Shown here: positions 42,235 through 54,991 of the stretch, piece by piece
Layout: each line of letters opens with the position of its first letter
How positions within the stretch are numbered: position 1 is the stretch's first letter
From: Deltaproteobacteria bacterium
Lineage (GTDB): Bacteria; Desulfobacterota; Binatia; HRBIN30; CADEER01
Reading direction: 5' to 3'
Assembly (NCBI GenBank): GCA_029262455.1
Contig: JAJCZJ010000081.1
Location: 1 to 64,000 of the forward strand
Length of the DNA: 64,000 bases
Program-made: the position numbers and the translations under genes
Notes under the pieces: generated by a model
What the model saw: only the letters and a program-made list of their open reading frames with translations
Told to the model about the DNA's origin: nothing
The model's database searches: none

Positions 42235-44649
42235 ATGAGTGACTTGATTGACGATCCTGGCCGCTCCGCTCCGCGGAGCGGCGAACGTAGCTCGGAAGAC
42301 GTGCTCTACGTCCTACCGCTGCGTGACGTTACGGTGTTTCCGGGCGCGGTCGTCCCACTGCGGATCGTCCGGCCAGCTCTCGTCGAAGTCGCCGAGCAGT
42401 GCCTGCGCCAAGATACCCCGGTTGCACTGCTCGCCCAACTGGACCCAGCGGAAGACGCGCCGAGCAGCGACGGGCTGCATTCGCGCGGATGCCGAGGCCG
42501 CATTCTCAAACTCCAGAGCGCCACCGACGGAAGCGCCCGGATACTCGTTGAAGGCGAGCGGCGCGTGGAAACGATCGACTTTCCCGAGATCACTCCTCAC
42601 CTACGCGCTCGCATCGATCTGCTGGACGACGTCGTCGGCGACGCAAGTGAACTCGACGCGATTCGCTCACACGTCGTAACCACCTTCGGACGACTGGTCG
42701 AAAAGTCCTCGCACCTAACGACCGAGCTCTTGGATGTAATTTCCGCCACGACTGACCCAGCGAAAGTGGCCGACCTGATCGCGTCGAACTTAACCATCAC
42801 GCAAGACGAAAAGCAGGGTCTGCTAGCTTCCCTGGACGTTCGTGATCGCCTGATCACATTGACCTCGATCTTGAGTCGCGAGTTGCGCGCTGGTGAGACG
42901 CGCCCAAAAAAAACGGCCGGAGGGCAGCCTTCCAAGAGTCAGCAGGAGTACTACCTCCGAAAACAACTACGCGACATCGAAAGGGAACTAGGCGAAGCAG
43001 ACCCGCGTGAGGCCGAGATCGACAATCTTCGCAAACGGATCGACGCAGCCTCTCCCACGGCGGAGGCGCGCCGCACCGCCGATCAAGAGCTACACCGTCT
43101 CCGACTCATTCCCATCGAGTCTTCGGAGCATTCCGTGGTGCGCACCTACCTCGAGTGGATCGCCGACCTACCGTGGGCGAAGTCGACAGCCGACAATCTC
43201 GACATCCCCCATGCCCGCCAAATCCTCGACGAGGATCACTACGCCCTCGACCACGTGAAAGATCGGGTCTTGGAGTTCCTGGCCGTACGACGGCTGAAGC
43301 GTTCGCCGCGAGGGCCGATTCTGTGTTTTGTGGGCCCCCCAGGCACCGGCAAGACTTCTTTGGGGAAATCGATTGCGCGCGCCATCGGGCGCAAGTTTAT
43401 CCGGGTTTCGCTTGGCGGCATCCGCGACGAATCCGAGATCCGAGGCCACCGCCGCACCTACGTGGGTGCATTGCCCGGGCGCATTCTGCAGAACATCAAG
43501 AAAGTCGGCTCAAACAACCCGGTGTTGATGTTCGACGAAATCGACAAGATCGGTTCTGATTTCCGTGGCGACCCCGCTTCGGCCCTGCTCGAGGTTCTCG
43601 ATCCCGAGCAAAACGACACCTTTCAAGACCACTATCTCGACATAGGCTTCGACCTGTCCAAGGTCATGTTCATCGCGACGGCGAATCAGCTCGAACCAAT
43701 CCCGGCGGCACTGCGCGACCGAATGGAAATCATCGATCTGCCCGGATACTCCGATCTTGAGAAACTGGAGATTGCCGACCGCCACCTGATCCCGAAACAA
43801 CTCGACGAGAACGGACTTGCGTTCGACCAGATCGCCTTCCCTCGCGAAGGCCTCTTACATTTGATCCATCGCTACACACGCGAAGCCGGGCTGCGCAACA
43901 TGGAACGCGAGATCGGCGCGCTTTGTCGCAAGGTAGCGCGCTCGATCACCGAAGGACGCAACGACATCGTCGTCGCCAGCCCCGAGATCATCAGCGCAAT
44001 GCTCGGGCCCGAAAAGATCTTCCCAGAGGTCGCGGAAGCTGGTCCATTGCCGGGGGTCGCCACTGGGTTGGTGCGAACACCGATGGGCGGCGACATCGTC
44101 TTCGTCGAAGCCACATCGATGCGCGGTAACAACCGATTCCTGGTGACCGGCAATCTCGGTGACGTCATGAAGGAGTCCGCACAAGCCGCCTTCAGCCATA
44201 TTCGAGCCCGCGCCGATAAGCTCGGCATCAGCCCTGAGACCTTCGAAAATATCGACATTCACGTCCACGTACCGGCCGGCGCAGTCCCGAAGGATGGGCC
44301 GTCGGCCGGAGTCGCCATCGCCGTAGCGCTGACTTCGCTCTTCAGCGGTTTTCCGGCGCGAGCCGGTGTCGCGATGACCGGAGAAATCACGCTGCGCGGG
44401 CGGGTCCTGCCAGTCGGCGGGCTAAAAGAAAAAATACTTGGCGCCAAACGCGCCGGAATCCACACCATCCTCCTGCCGGCGCGCAATGCATCCGACCTCA
44501 ACGAGATACCGGAACATGTACGCGAAACTTTGACATTTCATCTGGTGCAAACCGTCGACGAGGTTCTCGACCTGGCGATCGACACCACCACCACTGAGAC
44601 AACGACGACGATCGCAGAGCATCGAGAAACGGCCCGGGACCTTCCGTGA
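42235..44649 (+). CDS. lon: ATP-dependent Lon protease
   Basis: An 804-residue Lon protease, degrading misfolded and regulatory proteins in the cytosol. N-terminal LAN domain (about 17-210), AAA+ domain with Walker A GPPGTGKTS at 367-375 and Walker B VLMFDEIDKIG near 430, and a C-terminal protease domain with Ser690 in KDGPSAGVA and Lys733 in GGLKEKILG (spacing 43, as in E. coli). ATG 42235 is preferred; the upstream in-frame ATG 42151 would add 28 residues of Cys-rich sequence without similarity. A TATACT at 42176-42181 may be a -10 box, but no -35 is clear. Its stop overlaps the start of the redoxin gene (GTGA). Confidence 0.96.
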   Translation: MSDLIDDPGRSAPRSGERSSEDVLYVLPLRDVTVFPGAVVPLRIVRPALVEVAEQCLRQDTPVALLAQLDPAEDAPSSDGLHSRGCRGRILKLQSATDGSARILVEGERRVETIDFPEITPHLRARIDLLDDVVGDASELDAIRSHVVTTFGRLVEKSSHLTTELLDVISATTDPAKVADLIASNLTITQDEKQGLLASLDVRDRLITLTSILSRELRAGETRPKKTAGGQPSKSQQEYYLRKQLRDIERELGEADPREAEIDNLRKRIDAASPTAEARRTADQELHRLRLIPIESSEHSVVRTYLEWIADLPWAKSTADNLDIPHARQILDEDHYALDHVKDRVLEFLAVRRLKRSPRGPILCFVGPPGTGKTSLGKSIARAIGRKFIRVSLGGIRDESEIRGHRRTYVGALPGRILQNIKKVGSNNPVLMFDEIDKIGSDFRGDPASALLEVLDPEQNDTFQDHYLDIGFDLSKVMFIATANQLEPIPAALRDRMEIIDLPGYSDLEKLEIADRHLIPKQLDENGLAFDQIAFPREGLLHLIHRYTREAGLRNMEREIGALCRKVARSITEGRNDIVVASPEIISAMLGPEKIFPEVAEAGPLPGVATGLVRTPMGGDIVFVEATSMRGNNRFLVTGNLGDVMKESAQAAFSHIRARADKLGISPETFENIDIHVHVPAGAVPKDGPSAGVAIAVALTSLFSGFPARAGVAMTGEITLRGRVLPVGGLKEKILGAKRAGIHTILLPARNASDLNEIPEHVRETLTFHLVQTVDEVLDLAIDTTTTETTTTIAEHRETARDLP

Positions 44650-45260
44650 AGCGGCAATGGCGCGGGCGGGCGCCCTGGCTCGCGCTCTGCGCACTCCTCG
44701 TTTCGGCTGCACCGATCATTGCCGAAAACTTGGCCGAAAACTTGGCCGAAAACTCGGCCGGACAATCCGCCGGAGACGCGGCGGACGGCTCAGCCGCTGA
44801 CCGAAGTCGGCTCGGCGCCACCACAGATGGCAAGGAGCTTCTCATGAGCGACCTCGAGGGCAAGGTCGTGCTGATGGCATTTTGGGCCTCGTGGTGCGTC
44901 CCCTGCCGCATGGAACTTCCGGAGATCAACCGCATCGCGCGGATCTACGGCCAAGAGAACGTCTCTGTCGTAGCGATCAACATGGGAGAGGACCTGAAAA
45001 CCACTCGCCCGTTTCTCGACGAGATCCTAGAGCACGGCAATGAGAAGCTGGCCATGCAGCTGACCAGCGATCCGAAATCTTCTGTGGCCGGTTCCTTCGG
45101 AGTGTTCGGCCTACCAGCGACCCTTCTCTTCGACGCAAGCGGCAAACTACGCGCCGACTACACTGGATACGACGGCGACATGGCGGACACATTGATCGGC
45201 CAAATCGCAGTTCTGATCGCCGAGGCCAAGGACGCTCGGAAAGACACGACCGATGGATAG
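44646..45260 (+). CDS. TlpA/ResA-like thiol-disulfide redoxin
   Basis: A 204-residue exported or membrane-tethered redoxin. Signal sequence 1-25; a triple 4-residue repeat AENLAENLAENS follows and then a thioredoxin fold with active site WCVPC near 83-87 (ASWCVPC), and the cis-Pro loop FGLPATLLF near 150. Proteins of this type reduce periplasmic disulfides, e.g. in cytochrome c maturation. GTG 44646 overlaps the lon stop by 4 bp and the next gene (alcohol dehydrogenase) overlaps by 8 bp, an unusual operon for a redoxin. A thiol-stress regulon with lon is possible but inferred. Confidence 0.87.
   Translation: MKRQWRGRAPWLALCALLVSAAPIIAENLAENLAENSAGQSAGDAADGSAADRSRLGATTDGKELLMSDLEGKVVLMAFWASWCVPCRMELPEINRIARIYGQENVSVVAINMGEDLKTTRPFLDEILEHGNEKLAMQLTSDPKSSVAGSFGVFGLPATLLFDASGKLRADYTGYDGDMADTLIGQIAVLIAEAKDARKDTTDG
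44721..44756. repeat. Three tandem 12-bp repeats within the redoxin gene
   Basis: GCCGAAAACTTG twice and GCCGAAAACTCG once, encoding AENLAENLAENS just after the signal peptide. A codon-neutral repeat unit of 12 bp lets copy number change without a frameshift. Confidence 0.9.
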
Positions 45261-46317
45261 TTGCCGAGGAGTGGTTTTCCTCGGAGACGGCTCGTACGAG
45301 TTGCGCGACTTTCCCATGCCGCTGCCGGGGGCTGGCGAAGCGGTTCTCAAAGTCGAAGCGGTCGGAATGTGCGGCAGCGATGTCACGCAGCTACAGGGGA
45401 TCCAGCACGTACCGGGCGAAGTCTCTCCGGTCGTGCCCGGCCACGAGATTATCGGCCGCGTCCACAGCCTCGGTGCGGGCGCCGGCTTCGGCGTAGAGGT
45501 CGGCCAACGCGTTGCCGTCGATTTGGTCGTGCGCTGCCCGCGCACCGCCGAAAACGTCAGCGGCATCGAAGCAGTGTACGGCTTCACCCTCGGCCTGGAT
45601 CGCGGCCACGGCTTATGGGGTGGCTACGGCGAATACATGGGCATCCTGCCCAACACACAGCTACTTCCACTCAGAGACGACATTCCGGCAGCCGAGCTGA
45701 CGTTGTTCGAACCACTCGGTAGCGCCGTCAACTGGATCGAGCGGGTTGGCGTCAAAGACGGCGACTCCGTAGTCATCCAAGGGCCGGGCCACATGGGTCT
45801 GATCTGCGCCGCGATGGCGCGCGTAGCCGGTGCTTCCAAGATCATCATGACCGGCACCAGCGCCGACGCGCTAAGACTCGAAGCAGCGCGTTCGATCGGG
45901 GTCGACCATACCATCGACGTCGAGCAAGAAGACGTCATCGCCAAAGTCGCGGAATACACCGGCGGGATGATGGCGGACGTCGTCATGGACCTCGCCGCCG
46001 ATACGCCGGTCACCGTCCAGCTCTGCATTGCGCTCACAACTTTCGAAGGGCGCATCCTACTTGCAGGACTGAAGAACGAAGCACCCATCGAGTTGGTGAC
46101 CGACTACATCGTTCTCAAAGGCCTGACTGTCGTCGGCGGAGCCGGCTCGACACCTAGCTCGATGCGACGCGCCGCCGCGTTGCTCAACGGCGGCAAGATT
46201 CCGACCCAGCAGCTGCTCGGCGAAGTTCTCACCCTCGACCAACTCGACGAAGCGATGGCGCTCTTGCAACGCAAGGCCGACCGCGACGCCATCCGTGTCA
46301 GCCTACGGCACGACTAA
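45253..46317 (+). CDS. Zinc-dependent alcohol dehydrogenase (MDR family)
   Basis: A 354-residue medium-chain dehydrogenase/reductase. Catalytic zinc ligands are probably Cys40 (VGMCGSD) and His64-Glu65 (PGHEIIG), plus a third in the catalytic domain. The four-Cys structural zinc lobe is missing: only one Cys follows in the RCPR loop. NAD(P)-binding segment VIQGPGHMGLICAAMARVAGA near 175-195. It oxidises alcohols or sugars, substrate unknown. The start overlaps the redoxin by 8 bp. Its 3' end overlaps the convergent VapC gene by 15 bp (46303-46317). Confidence 0.88.
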   Translation: MDSCRGVVFLGDGSYELRDFPMPLPGAGEAVLKVEAVGMCGSDVTQLQGIQHVPGEVSPVVPGHEIIGRVHSLGAGAGFGVEVGQRVAVDLVVRCPRTAENVSGIEAVYGFTLGLDRGHGLWGGYGEYMGILPNTQLLPLRDDIPAAELTLFEPLGSAVNWIERVGVKDGDSVVIQGPGHMGLICAAMARVAGASKIIMTGTSADALRLEAARSIGVDHTIDVEQEDVIAKVAEYTGGMMADVVMDLAADTPVTVQLCIALTTFEGRILLAGLKNEAPIELVTDYIVLKGLTVVGGAGSTPSSMRRAAALLNGGKIPTQQLLGEVLTLDQLDEAMALLQRKADRDAIRVSLRHD

Positions 46318-46752
46318 CGAGCTGAGCTGTACGACCCGCATCGACGACACCTGCGACGGCAAGCGGCGGTCATTGGTCAGAAACAAGGAGCAGCCAGCCG
46401 ACAATCCTGCTGCGAGCTGAATGGCGTCAGGCGTTTTGACCGAGTGCGTCGCACGGAGCATTGCCGCGGCCCGGACCAGCGCCAGATCGATCGGCAACAA
46501 CGTTAGCCCCCGGCTCCCGGTCAGCACGCGTTCGTACGCTGTCGCCAAAGCGACATCACCATCGCGATAAGGAACAACCAGCGTCTCCAAGAGACTCAAC
46601 AGCGACGAGAAGCACTCCAACCGCCCCTTGTCGATCGCTTCGAAAACAGGATCGAGGATCGGGGCAAAGGTCGGATGTTCTTCGATAAAGTAAACGAAGA
46701 CGGCTGTATCGACCGCCACACGCTGACCGACCAGCTGATCAGCTAGTCCCAT
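46303..46752 (-). CDS. vapC: PIN-domain toxin (VapC-like)
   Basis: A 149-residue PIN-domain ribonuclease toxin with the four acidic residues Asp15 (VAVDTAVFVYF), Glu56 (LLETLVV), Asp109 (KTPDAIQLA) and Asp128 (LTNDRRLP) that hold Mg2+. It is preceded, with a 10-bp overlap, by an antitoxin gene, which is the usual VapBC order. Such toxins cleave specific tRNAs or rRNA. The start ATG is at 46752. The tail overlaps the alcohol dehydrogenase gene on the opposite strand by 15 bp. Confidence 0.9.
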   Translation of the reverse strand: MGLADQLVGQRVAVDTAVFVYFIEEHPTFAPILDPVFEAIDKGRLECFSSLLSLLETLVVPYRDGDVALATAYERVLTGSRGLTLLPIDLALVRAAAMLRATHSVKTPDAIQLAAGLSAGCSLFLTNDRRLPSQVSSMRVVQLSSLVVP

Positions 46753-46973
46753 TCATCCCGAAGCTCGGCGACATGCTTGGCCGCGTCGACACCCTCCCAG
46801 CGAGCCTTCCCCAAACCCTTTAACTCGAGAATCGACTCTTGTTCCGGGGTCCCGAGGGCATCATTCAAGATGCACAGAACCTCTTGAGAGACCGACCGAT
46901 AGTGTCGCTTGGCCCGCTCCTGCAAGGACCTGTAGAGCTCATCCGGGACACTCTTCAGATTGAGAATCGCCAT
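46743..46973 (-). CDS. vapB: VapB/FitA-like ribbon-helix-helix antitoxin
   Basis: A 76-residue antitoxin. N-terminal AILNLKSVPDELYRSLQERA matches the FitA/Arc ribbon-helix-helix plan with a DNA-binding strand and following helices, and the C-terminal tail (VDAAKHVAELRDEWD) would thread into the VapC active site. ATG 46973 is chosen over the longer form to 47027, since the domain begins there and GGAGG repeats precede it. Overlap with vapC is 10 bp. Autoregulation is expected through the palindrome at 46983-47003. Confidence 0.9.
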   Translation of the reverse strand: MAILNLKSVPDELYRSLQERAKRHYRSVSQEVLCILNDALGTPEQESILELKGLGKARWEGVDAAKHVAELRDEWD

Positions 46974-46982
46974 GCCTCCAAT

Positions 46983-47003
46983 TTTCCTCCACTTTGGAGG
47001 AAA
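46983..47003 (-). promoter_or_regulatory. Palindromic operator candidate for VapBC
   Basis: Perfect palindrome with 9-bp arms TTTCCTCCA / TGGAGGAAA and a 3-bp centre, immediately upstream of vapB; a further half-site GCCTCCA lies at 46974-46980, next to the start codon. The placement fits autorepression by a VapB-type ribbon-helix-helix dimer and overlaps the RBS region. Confidence 0.8.
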
Positions 47004-47052
47004 CGCAAGCGATTTCATCGGCATCAATCACCGCCGTACAGCGGCCACGACA

Positions 47053-47177
47053 CCTTTGCCTGTGCCTTTCCCACGTATCCCTTTTCAGGCAAAGGCAAAG
47101 GCACGGGCAGAGGCACAGGAGGGGCCCGGGCGCTCGGCTTTTTTAGGCAAAGGCACGGGCAAGGGCACAGGCAAAGG
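47053..47177. repeat. GGCAAA/GGCACG-type repeat block with long inverted repeat
   Basis: A 17-bp direct repeat (AGGCAAAGGCACGGGCA) occurs at 47093-47109 and 47145-47161, and a perfect 14-bp inverted pair is at 47053-47066 (CCTTTGCCTGTGCC) and 47164-47177. A T6 run lies at 47139-47144. It lies between the gltD stop and vapB, where it may end gltD transcription. No gene is seen. Confidence 0.82.
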
Positions 47178-47188
47178 AGGAGGAGAAA

Positions 47189-48649
47189 CTACCTTGCGTT
47201 GAAAAGCTGGGGACTTGCGGGGAGATCGGTTGCGCCCATCAGGTAGCGATCGACGCCGCGGGCGCATTCGCGACCTTCCCAGATTGCCCACACCACCAAG
47301 GATTGGCCACGGCGCGCATCGCCGCACGCGAAGACACCGTCGGCGCTGCTCATGTAGGTGTCGTCGGCGACGATGTTGCCACGCCGATCGAGCTCTAACC
47401 GCAGATCTCTGATCGGACCGCCCTGCTCCGGACCGACGAAACCGAGCGCCAACAGCACCAGGTCTGCCTGCATCTCGAATTCACTACCCGGCACTTCGAC
47501 CATCCTGCTCGGTCGACCATTCTCGTCGGTCTCCCACTCGAGCCGCACGCCGTGCAGTTTCTTGACCACGCCACCTTCACCCGAGAAGCTCTTAGTGTTG
47601 ATGCTCCAGTCGCGTACGACACCCTCTTCGTGCGAACTCGAAGTGCGCATGATCATCGGCCAATAAGGCCACGGCATGTGTTCGGTGCGGCCGTCCGGTG
47701 GCTGCGGCATCAGCTCGAACTGGTGGACCGAAGCCGCGCCGTGCCGGTTCGACGTGCCCAGGCAGTCGGAACCAGTATCGCCGCCGCCCAGGATGATGAC
47801 GTGCTTGTCGGTCGCCCGGATTTGATTCGGCACCTCGTCACCGGCGACGACCTTGTTCTGCATCGGCAGGAAATCCATCGCGAAGTGAATGCCGTCGAGT
47901 TCCCGACCGGGAATCCCCAAGTCGCGCGGCTTGGTCGAACCAGCCGCGATCACGAAAGCGTCGAAATCGTTCTGCAATTGCTCGGTGGTGACATCCACTC
48001 CAACATTAGTGCTCGGCCGAAACGTCACGCCCTCCGCCTCCATCTGCTTCATGCGGAAGTCGATGAGGTGCTTCTCCATTTTGAAGTCGGGAATCCCGTA
48101 GCGCAGTAGGCCGCCGATTCGGTCAGCGCGTTCGAACACCGTCACGGCGTGGCCAGCACGCGCCAACTGCTGGGCGCAGGCGAGTCCGGCCGGCCCCGAC
48201 CCTACGACGGCTACAGACTTTCCCGTTTTCGTGTCGCTGGCCTGAGGCTTCACCCATCCAGCTGAGATCGCGTGATCGATGGTCTGCTTCTCGATCAACT
48301 TGATGGTGACCGGGTCGTCGTTGATGTTGAGCACGCAAGCTTCTTCGCAAGGAGCGGGACAAATGCGACCGGTAAACTCCGGAAAATTGTTCGTCGAGTG
48401 CAATCTTTCGATCGCCTCTTCCCAGTGACCTCGGTAAATCAGATCGTTCCAGTCGGGAATGATGTTCCCGAGAGGACAGCCGGTGTGGCAAAAGGGAATA
48501 CCGCAGTCCATACAGCGGGAGCCCTGATCGCGCAGCTTCTCTTCCGACCACTTACCCTCGAGCTCTTGCCAATCCTTGAGACGAGCTTTGACGTCACGAC
48601 GCGCAGGTATTGCGCGTTCAATCTCCAAAAATCCGGTTACTTTACCCAT
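47189..48649 (-). CDS. gltD: Glutamate synthase small subunit (GltD)
   Basis: A 486-residue NADPH-dependent beta subunit of glutamate synthase. Cysteine clusters at 46/49/54/58 and 97/101/105 bind the [4Fe-4S] centres at the N-terminus; FAD loop [16 protein letters not shown] near 149-164 and NADPH loop [13 protein letters not shown] near 280. It feeds electrons to GltB to make glutamate from 2-oxoglutarate and glutamine. Length matches the family. The gene follows gltB after 65 bp and precedes the GGCAAA repeat block. No deviation from consensus seen. Confidence 0.96.
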   Translation of the reverse strand: MGKVTGFLEIERAIPARRDVKARLKDWQELEGKWSEEKLRDQGSRCMDCGIPFCHTGCPLGNIIPDWNDLIYRGHWEEAIERLHSTNNFPEFTGRICPAPCEEACVLNINDDPVTIKLIEKQTIDHAISAGWVKPQASDTKTGKSVAVVGSGPAGLACAQQLARAGHAVTVFERADRIGGLLRYGIPDFKMEKHLIDFRMKQMEAEGVTFRPSTNVGVDVTTEQLQNDFDAFVIAAGSTKPRDLGIPGRELDGIHFAMDFLPMQNKVVAGDEVPNQIRATDKHVIILGGGDTGSDCLGTSNRHGAASVHQFELMPQPPDGRTEHMPWPYWPMIMRTSSSHEEGVVRDWSINTKSFSGEGGVVKKLHGVRLEWETDENGRPSRMVEVPGSEFEMQADLVLLALGFVGPEQGGPIRDLRLELDRRGNIVADDTYMSSADGVFACGDARRGQSLVVWAIWEGRECARGVDRYLMGATDLPASPQLFNAR

Positions 48650-48714
48650 GACTCGTATCCACTTCGTCTATACCTAGGCCGCGAGGCGGCAACTCCGTGA
48701 TCGTCTTTCGACCG

Positions 48715-53231
<4,517 letters not shown>

Positions 53232-53235
<4 letters not shown>

Positions 53236-53777
53236 GACACAGCCTCCGTTCCCTTGACGACGCGCGGCTTGCGCGCACCCCCGTTCGCCGCACGGCGAGC
53301 ACGCTGCTCAGCGGGCACGCCCAACGGCGTCAAATCGAGTCGCATTCCCTCGCGGTGAGTCGACAGCACCACCAATGTTTCCGTACGGCTCACGCCGCGC
53401 ACCGAGCGCAGCTGCGTGATCAGCTCTTCGAGCGAGCTGGTCGTGGCCGTCTTGACCTTCAGCAGCAGCGTGTACGCGCCGGTGACATGGTGGCATTCCA
53501 TCACATCACGGCAACTGTCGATCTGCTCTTCGACATCCTGAATCGCCACCGGTTTGTCTACGATCACGCCGATGAAACACGCGATGTCGCGTCCTAGCTT
53601 GCGGGCGTCCAACGTCGCTTGGTAGCCGGTTACAACGCCGTGCTCCTCGAGCTTCTTGACTCGCTCGATCACCGCTGGGGCGGATAAACCGACATGATCA
53701 CCAATCTTTGCAAGCGGGATCTTGCATTGGTCCTGCAGGAGATCGAGGATCTCGATGTCGATTGGATCTAATTTCAT
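53232..53777 (-). CDS. Lrp/AsnC-type regulator
   Basis: A 181-residue leucine-responsive-type regulator. N-terminal HTH ([15 protein letters not shown], then [18 protein letters not shown] recognition helix) and C-terminal RAM effector domain ([27 protein letters not shown]). A Pro/Arg-rich C-terminal extension of about 25 residues is unusual. Directly adjacent to gltB with a 4-bp overlap, it probably senses an amino acid and controls gltBD, as Lrp does in E. coli. ATG 53777 is chosen; the longer form to 53819 lacks HTH support. Confidence 0.92.
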
Positions 53778-53797
53778 AAGGCCAACCGACGAAATAC

Positions 53798-53821
53798 CTT
53801 GCCCAAGATCGCTTGGCAAGG
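53798..53821 (-). promoter_or_regulatory. Imperfect palindrome upstream of the Lrp-type gene
   Basis: Arms CCTTGCC(C)AAG and CTTGGCAAGG around a 4-bp centre, with one bulged base, 21-44 bp before the regulator start. It could be an operator for autoregulation or the terminator of the upstream SGNH gene. A TATTTC stretch follows on the transcribed strand. The function is not decided. Confidence 0.5.
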
Positions 53822-53878
53822 CGTCCAGGGCAGCGAAACATTAGGCGCAGCGGCACAAATACCTAACAAAACAGCGTT

Positions 53879-54979
53879 TTAAGGGTCTCGTTCGAGTAGA
53901 TTCTTAGAATCGAGACCTACATATAAAGCCTCGGCCAGGAGACGATGAGCAACGGCGTTGGGGTGTGGGTCCATGGCCGCGACCCACATCGAGCGCGCAT
54001 CCTTGCCGCGCAACGCCTCGAAGGACTGGATCACCGTCAGGCCCTCTGCTTCCGCGGCTTGCTGGATCTTATCGTACACCCGTCGAAACGGGTGAAAACT
54101 GTTCAGGTAGTAGAGCGACGAATGCTGAAACAACACCACCGGGCGTTCTGCCGTCTGGACCCGTCCGAGCCGGGTCAACCCGCCGGCAAAGGTCTGCCAG
54201 GCCTTCGGATTGTCGAAGTAGTTGTCCAATACCTCAAACAGGTGCGAGCCCTTCGGCGCGGTCAACAGATCGCGCAGCGACTGAATTCGCGGCCATGCCA
54301 GTCGGACCAAGTACGATGGTGAATCGTCAAACCATTCCAACCGGCGGGCCTGCAGGTGAATCGCCAACTTCGAAAACGAGCGCCGGTAGTCCGGGCCTTC
54401 GATGTCATTGATCGTGCAGCCGTAAACGATCAAGTGCGGCTGCAAGCCGATTCCAAGCTCGGTGAGCCGGTCCACGATCTTCCCGATGTTCCACCCGGAT
54501 ACACCGAGGTTCAAGACCTCATAGTTCAGACCATCGGACCGCTGGTTGAGCATTCGTTCGAGCACATTCGAGTAGATGTCTTCGAATTCGACGCTCTGCC
54601 CCATCGCCACAGAGTCGCCGACGAGGACGATCCGAAACACTCCCTTGCCCGGAACGTTACTATAATTGCGGCCGCGGAATCCGTGCCGATTGGTGACGTG
54701 CGGCACGCCCTGAAAAAATCCTGCGACGTTGCGGCTCTTGATCTCGAAGGGCCTCTTAAACACCCGCACCCCAGGCGGTGGAGTCGGTAAAGGTCCGGAC
54801 ACGTTTGGGTCAACCCACACCAGCCGCCCAACTACTTCGATGACGGCGACCGCCGCGACGATACCAACACCGACGAGCGCGAACCCTTCCGCCATCTTCT
54901 GCCACCAGGTCCTCGATGCCACGGACTTCGTTTCAACGACGTCCGGGGCATCCGATGTTGGTGTTTCGTCTTCAACCAC
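53879..54979 (-). CDS. Membrane-anchored SGNH/GDSL hydrolase 1
   Basis: A 366-residue protein: short cytosolic N-terminus, one helix at about 31-52, then an SGNH hydrolase. Motifs: IVLVGDSVAMGQ (Ser123 in block I), a Gly block (LGVSGWNIG), the Asn of TINDIEGP (block III), and a late DPHPNAVAH (catalytic Asp/His). These enzymes cleave or transfer acyl/acetyl esters; periplasmic polysaccharide deacetylation or transacetylation is one known role. A paralogue lies 12 bp upstream on the same strand, and an ROK kinase just before it. No polymer synthesis genes directly adjacent. Confidence 0.86.
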   Translation of the reverse strand: MVEDETPTSDAPDVVETKSVASRTWWQKMAEGFALVGVGIVAAVAVIEVVGRLVWVDPNVSGPLPTPPPGVRVFKRPFEIKSRNVAGFFQGVPHVTNRHGFRGRNYSNVPGKGVFRIVLVGDSVAMGQSVEFEDIYSNVLERMLNQRSDGLNYEVLNLGVSGWNIGKIVDRLTELGIGLQPHLIVYGCTINDIEGPDYRRSFSKLAIHLQARRLEWFDDSPSYLVRLAWPRIQSLRDLLTAPKGSHLFEVLDNYFDNPKAWQTFAGGLTRLGRVQTAERPVVLFQHSSLYYLNSFHPFRRVYDKIQQAAEAEGLTVIQSFEALRGKDARSMWVAAMDPHPNAVAHRLLAEALYVGLDSKNLLERDP

Positions 54980-54991
54980 TTGAATTCACCG

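Noticed and set aside
47053-47177. Considered as a CRISPR array
   Set aside because: Repeats are 14-17 bp in direct and inverted forms without uniform spacers; no cas gene in the window.
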